From the NCBI GenBank assembly GCA_022844565.1, contig JALHLK010000018.1:1-64000 (forward strand): a DNA stretch of 64,000 nt, in the 5' to 3' direction. This DNA comes from Saprospiraceae bacterium (GTDB taxonomy: Bacteria > Bacteroidota > Bacteroidia > Chitinophagales > Saprospiraceae). The position numbers and the translations under genes are program-made. Numbering within the stretch: position 1 is the first letter of the stretch; the number at the start of each line of letters is the position of its first letter. Below the pieces are notes generated by a model, which had not been told where the DNA came from, ran no database searches, and was given only the letters and a program-made list of their open reading frames with translations. Shown piece by piece: positions 26,427-36,145 of this stretch.

Positions 26427-26955
26427 GGTTGAGAATTTGAAGTTTTGAGTTAAGAGAGTTTAAGTTTTTACTCTTTTGTTCAGTATTAACTTCCTTTAAC
26501 CTCTTTTAACCTCTCTTAACCTTTTAACATTGAGACAAACTGGTTGAGAAGGTTAAGTTTTTAAGTTAAGAAAGGTTAAGTTTTTGCACTTTCGTTCAAT
26601 CTTAAGTTCCCTTCACCTCTCTTAACCTCACTTAACTTTTTAACATTGAAACAAACTGGTTGTGAACATTAAGTTTTCAAGTTAAGAAAGGTTAAGTTTT
26701 TGCACTTCTAATCAGTCTTAACTTCCCTTAACCTTTTTAACATTGAGACATACTGGTTGAGAAGGTTAAGATTTCAAGTTAAGAAAGGTTAAGTTTTTGC
26801 ACTTCTACTAAGTCTTAACTTCCCTTAACCTCTTTAATTTTTTTAACATTGAGACAAACTGGTTGTGAACGTTAAGTTTTTAAGTTAAGAAAAGTTAAGT
26901 TTTTATACAATTCTGATCAGTCTTAACTTCTCTTAATCTCTTTTTAACTAAAACA
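26427..26955. repeat. Five tandem copies of a ~97-116 bp hairpin-forming repeat
   Basis: Copies begin with GGTTGWGAA at 26427, 26542, 26658, 26755 and 26861. In each, the first half is rich in GTTAAG (for example AAGTTAAGAAAGGTTAAG) and the second half in CTTAAC (CTTAACTTCCCTTAACCTC), so every copy can fold on itself or with a neighbour. Most copies end with TTTTTAACATTGAGACAAACT. Length differs mainly through loss or gain of a CTCTTAAC unit. The block lies between the nqr terminator and the terminator of the convergent gene, with no coding frame. Confidence 0.85.
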
Positions 26956-26976
26956 TAAACAAATCAACATAGTGCC

Positions 26977-27015
26977 AAAAAAAAAGTCTGAACAGAAATC
27001 CTTCCACTCAGACTT
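26977..27015 (-). terminator. Terminator of the cysteine-rich T9SS gene
   Basis: On the minus strand AAGTCTGA and TCAGACTT form an 8-bp stem around a 16-base loop, followed by nine or more T. It begins about 25 bases after the stop codon at 27040. Confidence 0.75.
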
Positions 27016-27039
27016 ATAATATCTATTAAATTTATTGTT

Positions 27040-29595
27040 TTAAAACGCCTTCACCATCTTAACCGTCTCACTGCTGTCCGCATTCACCACTTTTACATAG
27101 TAAATACCTTTTTGAAGTGATTCTGTATTGACGTCTACCGTATTCTCACCTTGTAGTAACTGAATCGAATTACTAGTAAGCAGGTTGCCACTCATATCAA
27201 AGAGGAGCAATTTTGCTGTATGCTCTACACTGGCATAGATGTCGACAAACATTTGTTCGTTTACAGGATTTGGTCCAAACTTCATCACCTTTAGTATGCC
27301 CTCCATTTCAGGAGTAATTTTTATAGCTTCATCATTTTTTTGAGGCACGTCATTAGCAAGGATTGATGAAGTACTAATGGAATCTATGGTCACACAAGCT
27401 TTTGCTTCACATCCGTTCATTGAAATTTCAGCGCAATATCTGCCTTTTTCTTTGATTTCTATACATTTACCTTTGGTGCCATTGCTCCACACAATGTTGT
27501 TATCAAGTGTTGGATTGTTGGTCTCTGCACATAGATAAAGACTATTGCCTCGTTTAACTCGTGAAATTGCAATTTTACATATATTTGGGTCAATATCTGA
27601 CGAAGGAGTATATTTAATACATGTCCGAGTTTCGCACCCATCGGTAGTTATTATTTTTACACAATATTCACCTGTTTTCTCTACTTTAATACAAGTTGTC
27701 GTATCACCTGTAGACCAAGTAGTACTTTTGATCTTCTTATTAGAGACTGCGCATAGATAAGCTAGTGTGTTATCTTGTCTTTTTACAATTTCTAGTTTGC
27801 ATCCATTGTTTTCATTTTCAATTTTGATACATTCTTTGGCTACACATCCATTGGCAAAAGTAACTTTTACGCAGTATTCCCCAGGTTTGTCGGTTTCGAT
27901 GCATCGTTCTGTGCTACTATTGGACCATTCGACACTTTTGACAGGAGTCGCGGTAAAGATGCAAAGTTTGTATTTGCCAGGTTGAGTAGTGTTTGCTGCC
28001 TTGGTAATTTGTACTTTACAAGAATCTATTCCTGTTGGTAAGGTATATTTGATGCAGGCTTTGGTTTCGCAACCTTCAGCTGTTACTACTTTCACACAAT
28101 ATTCGTCAGTTTTGGTTGGAATGATGCAAGTGGAAGAATCTCCCGTAGACCAGCTTACCGTCTTAAGTTTTGACTTGGATACAACACATAGGTATGTTTT
28201 TTTTGTGATGGAGTCAATTTTTCTGGTAATCTCTATTTTACACTCATTAACTTTTTCTATTTTAACACATTCCTTAGCGGTACAGCCATTGGCATATTGT
28301 ACTTTTACACAATATTCACCTGCTTTTTCCGGTTTGAAGCATCTTTCTTTACTTCCGTTAGACCATTCAAAATATTTTACTTCTCCTATTGGTAAAATGC
28401 ATAAGGTTTGGTCACCTGTACCGATTGAAGTGTTAATTATTTTGACTATACACGTATCAAAGGGTGTACTTACATAGTTTACACAAGCTTTCGTTTCACA
28501 TCCATCACTGGTGATAATTCTTACACAATATTCACCTGATTTTTGAGGTATGATACAATCAGAAGAATCACGAGTAGACCAAATAAAAGATTTCACAGCG
28601 CTTCGAGTGACCGCACATAAATAAGTTTTATTAGCTACATGATCAACTTTTCGGATTATGGTAACACTGCAATCATTATCAGAAGGAGCTTGGAATTTGA
28701 TACAAGCACTTGTCACACAACCTTCAGCGGTTATAACTTTCATGCAGTATTCACCTGATTTTGTTGGGACGATGCAAGACGAAGAATCTCCTGTTGACCA
28801 ATATGTGTTTTTAATTTTTGATTTTGAAGATACACAGAAGTAGGTTTTTTTATTTAAAGAATCCACTCTTCTAAATATCTCAATCTTACACTCGTTAACG
28901 TTTTCGATTTTTATACATTCCTTAGCTTTACAACCATTAGTGTATTCAACTGTTAGGCAATATTCACCCGCTTTTTCAGGTTTTATGCATCGTTCTTTAC
29001 TGCCATTTGACCATTCTAGTGATTTTATAACTCCTACGGGTAGGATACATATTGATTGAGCACCATTTTCTAAATTTGTTTTGATTATTTTTACTATGCA
29101 AGTATCGATATTTGGAATTATGTGGTTGTAGCAAGCTTTTGTCTCACACCCATTTTGAGATACTATTTTCACACAATATTCGCCAATTTTTGAGGGTGTG
29201 ATACATTGTGTTTTTTCTCCTGATGACCAAAGATAACTCTTTACATTTTCAGCCCGTGCGCACAATTGCACTTTACCGGCAGTCAAACTATATACGATCG
29301 AAGCATTGCAAGAGTCAGTGCTAAATGAAGATACCTTAGTACAACCATCAGCGGTACAGCCATTTTTAAACTGTACTTTTACACAGTAAGATCCATTTTC
29401 TTTAACTTTGATCAAACTTTCATTAGCACCGTTTGACCAACCCAATTGACTTATTTTTAGGGTATCGTGATGTTTAATTTTTAAAGTGACATATCCTTCA
29501 AACTTTTCTTGAACGATGTCAAATTTACATTGAGCATGTAAAGTATTGGTAAGAAATAGAGCAAGCAGCGTAAGACCAAATAATAGTTTCTTCAT
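27040..29595 (-). CDS. T9SS-secreted protein with ten cysteine-rich repeats
   Basis: The 851-residue protein has a signal peptide (MKKLLFGLTLLALFLTNTLHAQ), then about ten repeats of ~75 residues and a C-terminal type A sorting domain (MKFGPNPVNEQMFVDIY ... LQKGIYYVKVVNADSSETV). Each repeat has the order C-x-[VI]-x-I, [LI]C, [SF]xSTGDSSxCI or EWSNGSKERC, GEYC[VM]K, and GC-x-x-[KR]-x-C[IV]K, giving five or six cysteines. Two subtypes roughly alternate, ending AKECIK or TKACIK. The fold looks Ig/PKD-like and disulphide-stabilised. Function is unknown; surface adhesin or scaffold is plausible. It starts 2 bases after the stop of the DUF3109 gene, so the two are an operon. Confidence 0.8.
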   Translation of the reverse strand: MKKLLFGLTLLALFLTNTLHAQCKFDIVQEKFEGYVTLKIKHHDTLKISQLGWSNGANESLIKVKENGSYCVKVQFKNGCTADGCTKVSSFSTDSCNASIVYSLTAGKVQLCARAENVKSYLWSSGEKTQCITPSKIGEYCVKIVSQNGCETKACYNHIIPNIDTCIVKIIKTNLENGAQSICILPVGVIKSLEWSNGSKERCIKPEKAGEYCLTVEYTNGCKAKECIKIENVNECKIEIFRRVDSLNKKTYFCVSSKSKIKNTYWSTGDSSSCIVPTKSGEYCMKVITAEGCVTSACIKFQAPSDNDCSVTIIRKVDHVANKTYLCAVTRSAVKSFIWSTRDSSDCIIPQKSGEYCVRIITSDGCETKACVNYVSTPFDTCIVKIINTSIGTGDQTLCILPIGEVKYFEWSNGSKERCFKPEKAGEYCVKVQYANGCTAKECVKIEKVNECKIEITRKIDSITKKTYLCVVSKSKLKTVSWSTGDSSTCIIPTKTDEYCVKVVTAEGCETKACIKYTLPTGIDSCKVQITKAANTTQPGKYKLCIFTATPVKSVEWSNSSTERCIETDKPGEYCVKVTFANGCVAKECIKIENENNGCKLEIVKRQDNTLAYLCAVSNKKIKSTTWSTGDTTTCIKVEKTGEYCVKIITTDGCETRTCIKYTPSSDIDPNICKIAISRVKRGNSLYLCAETNNPTLDNNIVWSNGTKGKCIEIKEKGRYCAEISMNGCEAKACVTIDSISTSSILANDVPQKNDEAIKITPEMEGILKVMKFGPNPVNEQMFVDIYASVEHTAKLLLFDMSGNLLTSNSIQLLQGENTVDVNTESLQKGIYYVKVVNADSSETVKMVKAF

Positions 29596-29597
29596 TT

Positions 29598-30179
29598 TTA
29601 TTTTGTTGAAATATTTTGTTTTATATCATCAAGGCCTTCATAAAAATCATGACCTTTGTATCTAATTATGGCATCTTTTACAAATTGATAAATCGGAACT
29701 TTCAATTCTTCACCCAAGTCACAGGCCGCAGAACAAATGTCCCATTCATCATAATTCCAAGCTTCAAAACCTAAGTTTTCATTTTTGGAGACTCTGATGG
29801 GATATAGATGACAAGAGATTGGTTTGTTGACAGGAATTTCACCATTTTTATGAGCTTGTTCTATGGCACATTGTGCAATCCCTATTTCATTAAAATTGAG
29901 GTACACACATTTGCCATCGGGATGCAAAGAAGTGCCGAGTTGTTCAGCATCTTTGTAATAAGTGAAACCTTCGGTACTTTCCAATAGTGTTTGTGCCTCA
30001 GGTGAAAGTCTTTTGGAAATGATATGATTGTATTTTTTGATTTCATTGGCCTCTTCATCCGATAGGGGAGCACCGTAATCTCCTTCCCAACAACAGGCTC
30101 CTTTACAAGCATTAAGGTTGCAGACAAACTTGTTTGACAAAATCTCTTCACTTACCAACACATTATCAATAAAAATCAT
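29598..30179 (-). CDS. DUF3109 cysteine-rich protein
   Basis: I choose the ATG at 30179 (MIFIDNVLVSEEI); a TTG at 30206 would lie inside the promoter. The 193-residue protein carries FVCNLNACKGACCWEGDYGAPL, with C20, C25, C29 and C30, then GKCVYL, AQCAIE and ISCHLYPIR with further cysteines and histidine, and WDICSAAC. DUF3109 is related to the YkgJ-type putative zinc- or iron-chelating cysteine proteins; its role is not known. It has no signal peptide. The linked gene downstream encodes a protein with over fifty cysteines, which makes a role in its handling conceivable but unproven. Confidence 0.8.
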   Translation of the reverse strand: MIFIDNVLVSEEILSNKFVCNLNACKGACCWEGDYGAPLSDEEANEIKKYNHIISKRLSPEAQTLLESTEGFTYYKDAEQLGTSLHPDGKCVYLNFNEIGIAQCAIEQAHKNGEIPVNKPISCHLYPIRVSKNENLGFEAWNYDEWDICSAACDLGEELKVPIYQFVKDAIIRYKGHDFYEGLDDIKQNISTK

Positions 30180-30203
30180 ATAAAGCAATTTGATTATAAA
30201 TAT

Positions 30204-30211
30204 CAAAATTA
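30204..30211 (-). promoter_or_regulatory. -7 element for the DUF3109 operon
   Basis: On the minus strand this reads TAATTTTG, a TAnnTTTG match 24 bases before the ATG at 30179. The spacing equals that seen at porU2. Confidence 0.55.
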
Positions 30212-30339
30212 CCTTTCAATATGATATCAAGGTAGAATCCGTTGCAAAAAGTCATTTTATTTGACTAATTCTCTTAAATTTTAACGAAAATTAGTGGAAT
30301 ATACTGACTTTAACCCGATTGGAATTGATTTGGAGCTAT

Positions 30340-31356
30340 TTATCGTAACATCAATTTTTGTACCTCCAATACTTGGCCAGCGTAATCACGTATGCTTAAA
30401 AAATATAAGCCTGGCGAAAATGTACTAAGGTTGATGGATTCGTCTATTTCATTCGCTTTTACCTCTTTTGAATAGATCGTTTGGCCTACTTGATTGTAAA
30501 TATGAACTTGATCGATGATATTTGATTTACTAAAATATTCTATTTTGATTAATCTATCTGTACTCGGATTAGGGAAAACAATTAACTTATCCTTTTCGAG
30601 ATTGAGGTGTACGGATCTGATTTCGCTATAACTGATAGTGCCATCCAGGTCTACTTGCTTGATTCTGTAGTAATTTCTACCTAATAATGGTGCGATATCA
30701 AGGTATTCATACGTTTTTGAAGAGGATCTAGAGAGGTCAGCTTTTACTTTGCTTATGGAAAACCAGTTTTGAGCATTTGAAGAGCGCTCTACTTCGTAGT
30801 GCGAATGGTTGGTTTCTGAATGGGTTTGCCATGAGAGTAAATTCGTGTTTTTTAAATTAACTATTTTGAAATCTTCAAATATCACGGGAAGTATAGAAGA
30901 AAAACTAAAGCCAGATGTTTTTATCTGACCGCAATCCGTTCCTCCTTCTCGGCCAGTGATACCAAAACTTAAAGAAATTGAAGAAGTTCCACATGGAAAT
31001 GATAAGCCAGCATTAGGAGCACTAGCCCATTGTTGAATATCATTATTACCAACAGATCCTAAGTTTGAGTCAAAGCTTAAGGTAGAACTCCCACTATTTC
31101 CTCCTGGAATATTCCAACTAACAGACCCTCCACAAACATTAGAAGTTCCACCATTTCTAACCCATTTTTCTGTCTTAACAAAGATATTTTGAAGTGTAAA
31201 TGGGCCTGACCCACTTATGTTAATGGTGCTTCCTGCTTGATAAGTTGCTCCATTCACGATGATATAGACTTCATTGCCTTGCACTCCATAATAACCTTGA
31301 CCAATTGTTATAAAGTAGAAACTAATTGAGAAAATGGTTGTAAATACCTTTTTCAT
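30340..31356 (-). CDS. Small T9SS type A sorting-domain protein
   Basis: The 338-residue protein has a signal peptide (MKKVFTTIFSISFYFITIGQ), a glycine- and serine-rich beta region with four cysteines (residues 20-150), and then a segment typical of many Bacteroidota T9SS proteins, FKIVNLKNTNLLSWQTHSETNHSHYEVERSS followed by YYRIKQVDLDGTISYSEI. It ends in a type A sorting domain, VFPNPSTDRLIKIEYFS through SPGLYFLSIRDYAGQVLEVQKL. The N-terminal binding part is not recognised. It starts 4 bases after the stop of the GH13 gene and is co-transcribed with it. Confidence 0.8.
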   Translation of the reverse strand: MKKVFTTIFSISFYFITIGQGYYGVQGNEVYIIVNGATYQAGSTINISGSGPFTLQNIFVKTEKWVRNGGTSNVCGGSVSWNIPGGNSGSSTLSFDSNLGSVGNNDIQQWASAPNAGLSFPCGTSSISLSFGITGREGGTDCGQIKTSGFSFSSILPVIFEDFKIVNLKNTNLLSWQTHSETNHSHYEVERSSNAQNWFSISKVKADLSRSSSKTYEYLDIAPLLGRNYYRIKQVDLDGTISYSEIRSVHLNLEKDKLIVFPNPSTDRLIKIEYFSKSNIIDQVHIYNQVGQTIYSKEVKANEIDESINLSTFSPGLYFLSIRDYAGQVLEVQKLMLR

Positions 31357-31360
31357 ATTC

Positions 31361-34300
31361 TTAATTTTTTAATATGCGAACATTATTGATGATTAAATTT
31401 CCTTCATTGAGTACGGCATTTGAGGTGGTATTGGTTAAAATATTTAGATTTTTAAGTGTTACATTTACGTTTGGATTGATTTTAAAGATGTATGGGTGAA
31501 TGACATTTGCACCATTGATGGTTAGGGGTGTTGTATTCGACCTATCTAATTCTATGTTTTTAGAAATGTCAATGGGTTGAGTCAAAGTAATATTATCGAT
31601 ATTGGATTCAAAAGTGATCGTACTGTTTGTGGTGCTACATTCAATGGCATTTCTAAGACTACCTTCTCCAGTATTGGACGCTTCAGTCACATTGGTACAT
31701 GGCACAATCTGGAAGTTGGTAAAAATTAGCATTTCTGATGGAGCTAAAAGATAAGTGCCATTTTGATTGGCATTGGTCACTTCATAAGTGGAGCCATCTA
31801 CCGTTCCATTGTATCGGTGCCAAGTACCTTGCAAGGGAAATAGTGGGGTCACATCTCTTGCCACATTGGGGTCTAAATTTGCAACAACGATGACATGTTT
31901 ACCATCATTGGTGGCTAGTTTCATGATTCTAGGGTTGCTAGTGCCAGACGCTTGTCCTATATTATCATAGTTTGGTGCTGTTGCATACAAATTATGATTA
32001 TTTCGCATAGTAAAAATTCGTGAAATAAGTCTGTAAAGTTCTTTGCGTTTTGGATCATCATAATAATGCCATCTTACTGGTTTCTCTCCCGTTCGACCGT
32101 TTTCGTTGATATCTACTTCGTACCCTAATTCTCCAAATTGCCATAACATGCGAGGACCTGGAAGCAAAAGATTAAAGCCATAAGCTATTTTAAGTCGATC
32201 GATCATGTTTGCAGTGGTTCTTGGGCCGTTGTAGAATTGCATAAGTTCGTACCCTAGTCGCTGCTCATCGTGGCTTTCTCCATAGCTCATCCAATTAGCA
32301 AATTGAAAATTCCTTCCTGCCGCATTGTATACACCAGAATTGTAAATATTGGTATTATCTCCATTAAATCCTAAGATAAAACCTTTTAAATCATTGTGAT
32401 GTCCGACACCACTCCACATTAAAATTCCGTAATCCGCTAAAACTTTATCTTCATTGGAATTGGCCAAATGCTCAAAAATTGTAACGCTTCCAGAATAATG
32501 GGTCCACATCCGATCAACCATCCTTTTGAGTAAGTCAATTCTATCTTGATTATAAGAACTTGCCCAATCATCTCCTGGAGGAAAATCATTAGGATCTGTC
32601 TGCCCAAAACCTTTTGTGAAATCAAAACGGAAACCATCAAATTTAAATTCTTTCAACCAATAGCCTAATATCGAATCTACCATCGCTTGCACATGTTGAC
32701 TTTCGTGATTCCAATCTGCACCCCACCATCCTGCTTGGTTGCGTACCATTTTATGAGTAGGATTGAAGTAGGGACTATCATTAGCCGGTCTGTTTAGGGT
32801 AGTATTCCAATACAATTTTGCCATGACATTTGAATAAAAGGCATGGTTGAGCACTACATCATTAAATACTTGAATCTGACGTTTATGGCATTCATCAATA
32901 AATGTTTTAAGATTATTTTCTGGACCATAAGCCTTGTCAACTGCAAAGTAAAAGTTTGGATTGTAACCCCAACTTGAATTGCCTTCAAATTCGGATACGG
33001 GCATCACATGAATGGCATTGATACCCAGTGATTTGATATAATCTAGTTTATCTATCGCAGCTAAGTAAGTCCCTTCTTCTGTAAAGTCTCTAAAATGCAT
33101 TTCGTAGATATTAAGCCTATCTGGTGTTGGTTTTGAAAAGGAGGGAGCTGTCCAAGTGTATTGAGGTCTATTGGTCTGTAAAATGGATGCTCGATCTACT
33201 GCTTGCGGTCTGTATGTGATCAAACCAGGAAAGGTGGATGAGGATATTTGAAAGTCTTCAGGATCTGAAATTTTGTGTGAATACGGATCTGCTATCCTAA
33301 TTGCACCATCAATTAAATATTGAAATACATATTCTTGCCCTGGATTTAAGCCTTCAAGTGTAACCCACCAATAATCACCTCGATCATTATCATTGTCGGC
33401 ATCAAATGCACCATCCCAACCATCGCGATCTCTATTCATTTTATAGGCTTCAGCGGGTGTCCAATTATTAAAATCTCCGATAACGTAGACGATGGATTTT
33501 GGTGCAGTAGTGCTTGTTCCACCAACAATACCCGTACCTTTCAGAAAACGCGTGTAGGTAGGTGCATGTAGTACCAGTGTTGCTTTGGTTGGATCATTGG
33601 GATGGTAATTGATGCCAGGTTTAACCCATGAAGGTCTCGGGGCTAATGTCACATTATTAAATCCTTTTATTCCTATCGTTTTTGATTTATTACCATTAGC
33701 GAACTGAGCAGTGACTCTAAATCTTCTTAGTGTGGTGTCTGTAATCATGATATTGCCCATGAAACTCAAGGTACTTGCACCACTGGTAATTGCACTGATG
33801 AATACTCCTGTCGTAGGATGTATTTCATCAATGGCCCAAGAAGTTGGAGGTGTATTGGCCGTGGAAGCAATGGTAACCTGAGTGTTGACAGAAGCAAAAA
33901 ACGGATCAGTAGTAGGTGTTGTAATGGTAAAATAATTACCAGGGTCGATGGCATTAAAATAATTTAAGCCATTGTTATCTTCCTTTAATGTTCCATCGAC
34001 ATTTCTAAAAAGAAAGTTTAATCCGAATAAGTCTTTTTCTGAGGGGACATTATAAAAACTTCTTAAATTTGGATTGAGGCTAATTGTCCAAATATTTCCT
34101 GTGGTATTGGTCATGACACCTATATTATCATCTTGGCCCCAATTACCTACCGTGTGATTGAAAGTCGTTAAACTAGTTGAAGTACTTGAAACGCCAGAGT
34201 GTAGGTAAACTTTTGTTGCACCTTGTAGAAGAGAATTGGAAGCATCAAAAGTAATTGTTACTAAATCATTTTCATTAGGGAGTATGGGTGTCACGGTTAC

Positions 34301-35077
34301 CCTTTTGACGGTGTAACTGTAGTTTTGTCCACTGTTGGTATTGGCATTGAATGTGTAAAAATCTACATTGCCTTGATTGATGGTAACATTTGGAGAACTT
34401 GTGAACACATAATATTGTAGCGATGTCCCTGCATTAAAACCTGGAATTTGAAAAGTATGAATAGCACCACTCGAATTCATGGGGGCGATGGTAGAAGAAG
34501 TCCAATTGTTATTTGTATATCTTATGAAAACGGACTGACCTGTATTCAAATTTCCGTTTGTCGTAGCTGTAACCGTAACATCTTGACCACCTCCTACATT
34601 GGCGGAAATTGGGGATTGACTGACAGCACTAATCGTTCTAACCTCCCCTTGCACCTCAAAAAAGATAAATGAGTCCTTGGGTGCTACTCCTCCATCTTTT
34701 GTTTTAAAAACATAACGGTAATTAGTATTTGGCACATTATAAAACATAGCACCAGACGTAGTGCAAGAACTATTTAATTTGTATTCTGTATTTGGACTCA
34801 CTGCGACATCAGATCCTATGGTAATCGTCTTTTGTGCTGTTGTACTTGACCAATCCACTCCCAGTCTAAAAAATCGATTCCCTGTACCTTGAGGAGTGAG
34901 GACACCGCCAAAGGTACCCCCTAAATTATTGGAAAAATAATTGAAATTTGAATTACCAGTTGGACACGCATTACCTCCCCATCCTGAGGAAAACCCAGTG
35001 CCTACAATCGCATTTTGCGGATATAAAGCATTGATTAAAATAGTAAAGAAGATAAATGTGACTAAACCTTTTTTCAT
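31361..35077 (-). CDS. Large extracellular GH13 alpha-amylase family enzyme
   Basis: The 1238-residue protein has a signal peptide (ends ALYPQ), several Ig-like/starch-binding-like modules (about 150-480), a CBM48-like segment VYVIGDFNNWTPAEAYKM near 515, and a GH13 barrel. The barrel motifs are intact: DVVLNH near residue 740, GFRFDFTKG with the nucleophile D near 818, IFEHLAN with the acid/base E near 868, and ESHDE near 935. It should cut alpha-glucans such as starch or glycogen outside the cell. After the barrel come a beta-sandwich and a start of a CSLREC-like region (EGSLRNAIECS...). The protein ends without a T9SS sorting domain, which is unusual here; the next gene supplies one on a separate protein. 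Confidence 0.85.
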   Translation of the reverse strand: MKKGLVTFIFFTILINALYPQNAIVGTGFSSGWGGNACPTGNSNFNYFSNNLGGTFGGVLTPQGTGNRFFRLGVDWSSTTAQKTITIGSDVAVSPNTEYKLNSSCTTSGAMFYNVPNTNYRYVFKTKDGGVAPKDSFIFFEVQGEVRTISAVSQSPISANVGGGQDVTVTATTNGNLNTGQSVFIRYTNNNWTSSTIAPMNSSGAIHTFQIPGFNAGTSLQYYVFTSSPNVTINQGNVDFYTFNANTNSGQNYSYTVKRVTVTPILPNENDLVTITFDASNSLLQGATKVYLHSGVSSTSTSLTTFNHTVGNWGQDDNIGVMTNTTGNIWTISLNPNLRSFYNVPSEKDLFGLNFLFRNVDGTLKEDNNGLNYFNAIDPGNYFTITTPTTDPFFASVNTQVTIASTANTPPTSWAIDEIHPTTGVFISAITSGASTLSFMGNIMITDTTLRRFRVTAQFANGNKSKTIGIKGFNNVTLAPRPSWVKPGINYHPNDPTKATLVLHAPTYTRFLKGTGIVGGTSTTAPKSIVYVIGDFNNWTPAEAYKMNRDRDGWDGAFDADNDNDRGDYWWVTLEGLNPGQEYVFQYLIDGAIRIADPYSHKISDPEDFQISSSTFPGLITYRPQAVDRASILQTNRPQYTWTAPSFSKPTPDRLNIYEMHFRDFTEEGTYLAAIDKLDYIKSLGINAIHVMPVSEFEGNSSWGYNPNFYFAVDKAYGPENNLKTFIDECHKRQIQVFNDVVLNHAFYSNVMAKLYWNTTLNRPANDSPYFNPTHKMVRNQAGWWGADWNHESQHVQAMVDSILGYWLKEFKFDGFRFDFTKGFGQTDPNDFPPGDDWASSYNQDRIDLLKRMVDRMWTHYSGSVTIFEHLANSNEDKVLADYGILMWSGVGHHNDLKGFILGFNGDNTNIYNSGVYNAAGRNFQFANWMSYGESHDEQRLGYELMQFYNGPRTTANMIDRLKIAYGFNLLLPGPRMLWQFGELGYEVDINENGRTGEKPVRWHYYDDPKRKELYRLISRIFTMRNNHNLYATAPNYDNIGQASGTSNPRIMKLATNDGKHVIVVANLDPNVARDVTPLFPLQGTWHRYNGTVDGSTYEVTNANQNGTYLLAPSEMLIFTNFQIVPCTNVTEASNTGEGSLRNAIECSTTNSTITFESNIDNITLTQPIDISKNIELDRSNTTPLTINGANVIHPYIFKINPNVNVTLKNLNILTNTTSNAVLNEGNLIINNVRILKN

Positions 35078-35329
35078 TTTATAGTAATTTGAATTTCAAA
35101 TCATAATTGGTTTAGCGAGGTCAAAAAGTATTAAACATTTTGAAACTAATGGACTTAGTGTAATATTAACACAAAGTAAATATAAAAGTTTTATCTTTTG
35201 AAATTATTTTAGTTAAAAAAGAATTTGGTTTCTAGATTTTGGGGTAGGGTAGGGTTTAGGATTGCTATTCTGTTTATAATACAAATCATTATGATATAAA
35301 TTGATATGTAGTCTTGAACAGCTTATTAC

Positions 35330-35821
35330 TTATCTTTTCCCAAGGTATAATATTTCAACCTCTTGTTTTCCAATAACATCCGATTCATGAGTCAAGGTAA
35401 TTTTTCTAGCATTTTTATGTGCATCTGAGGTTTGATCACCGAATTCTACATGATAGGTTTTATTTGGTAAAATGATTTCCCATTTTCTTACTTTGGTAAA
35501 ACCCGCATTTTCTTTAAAGGTTCGAAGTGTATAATTCACATTAGAATTTTGTTGAACATTGCGTTTTTTATAATCATATTTGACCATTTCTTCGGTAAAA
35601 TCAAATTGACCAATATTCCCTTGTGTTCGCCAAATACTATCTGTAGTGCTGCTACCTGTCGATGTTTTATTGATGTACAAAATGACTAAGCTATCCACCT
35701 TCCAAGTACCTACTAAACTATTAGATGCGTGTATTTCAGGCTTGGTGCATCGTCCAAGCACTAATGTAATGGCTATCAACAGAATAAGAGGATATATTTT
35801 CATCAGATTACGATTTAGCAT
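35330..35821 (-). CDS. Lipocalin-like secreted or lipoprotein-like protein
   Basis: The 163-residue product (or 157 from the second ATG at 35803) has a hydrophobic N terminus, MKIYPLILLIAITLVLGRCTK. The cysteine would suit a lipoprotein, but an arginine just before it is not a normal lipobox, so lipidation is doubtful. The mature part starts NSLVGTWKVDSL, the usual opening of lipocalin-like domains in Bacteroidota, followed by beta strands such as FDFTEEMVKYDYK and KWEIILPNKTYHVEF. Ligand and role are unknown. It lies upstream of the GH13 gene on the same strand, about 250 bases apart. Confidence 0.55.
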   Translation of the reverse strand: MLNRNLMKIYPLILLIAITLVLGRCTKPEIHASNSLVGTWKVDSLVILYINKTSTGSSTTDSIWRTQGNIGQFDFTEEMVKYDYKKRNVQQNSNVNYTLRTFKENAGFTKVRKWEIILPNKTYHVEFGDQTSDAHKNARKITLTHESDVIGKQEVEILYLGKR

Positions 35822-36145
35822 AAAGAACGTAGTAAATGCTAAAAACGTTGGATTTTATGACTGAATATGGTATTTCTTGTTAATGATTCTTACTTATTAT
35901 ATACTATTGTGAATAAAATACTAAGTCAGTTTTTATCGCCCCCACGGAGTTGAATGATTAAATTCGTCACCTTTATTTAATTTAAATAATTGATTATCAA
36001 TTCATTTGTGGTAAACTGCAAACCTAATTTATTGCAATTCACCACATACAATTGCATTTAGCCACTATAATTTGACTGTTATTTTAATTGCTTAAATCTT
36101 TGTGTCATTCATTTTAAATTATTCACTTAAATTTAATTAGATACA
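35822..36145 (+). promoter_or_regulatory. Intergenic region with likely promoter for the 36146 operon
   Basis: No gene is seen in these 324 bases. Near the end there is TTTGAC at 36071 and AATCTTTG at 36095-36102, spaced 20 bases, which agrees with a Bacteroidota -33/-7 pair with one mismatch in the -7 element. The start codon follows 44 bases later. The rest shows no clear structure. Confidence 0.45.

Noticed and set aside
26427-26955. CRISPR array
   Set aside because: The repeated units are contiguous, about 100 bp long and of unequal length, with no unique spacers of constant size and no cas genes nearby.
27767-28843. Plus-strand frames opposite the cysteine-rich T9SS gene
   Set aside because: They repeat with the same period as the real gene and have no signal, promoter or family match.
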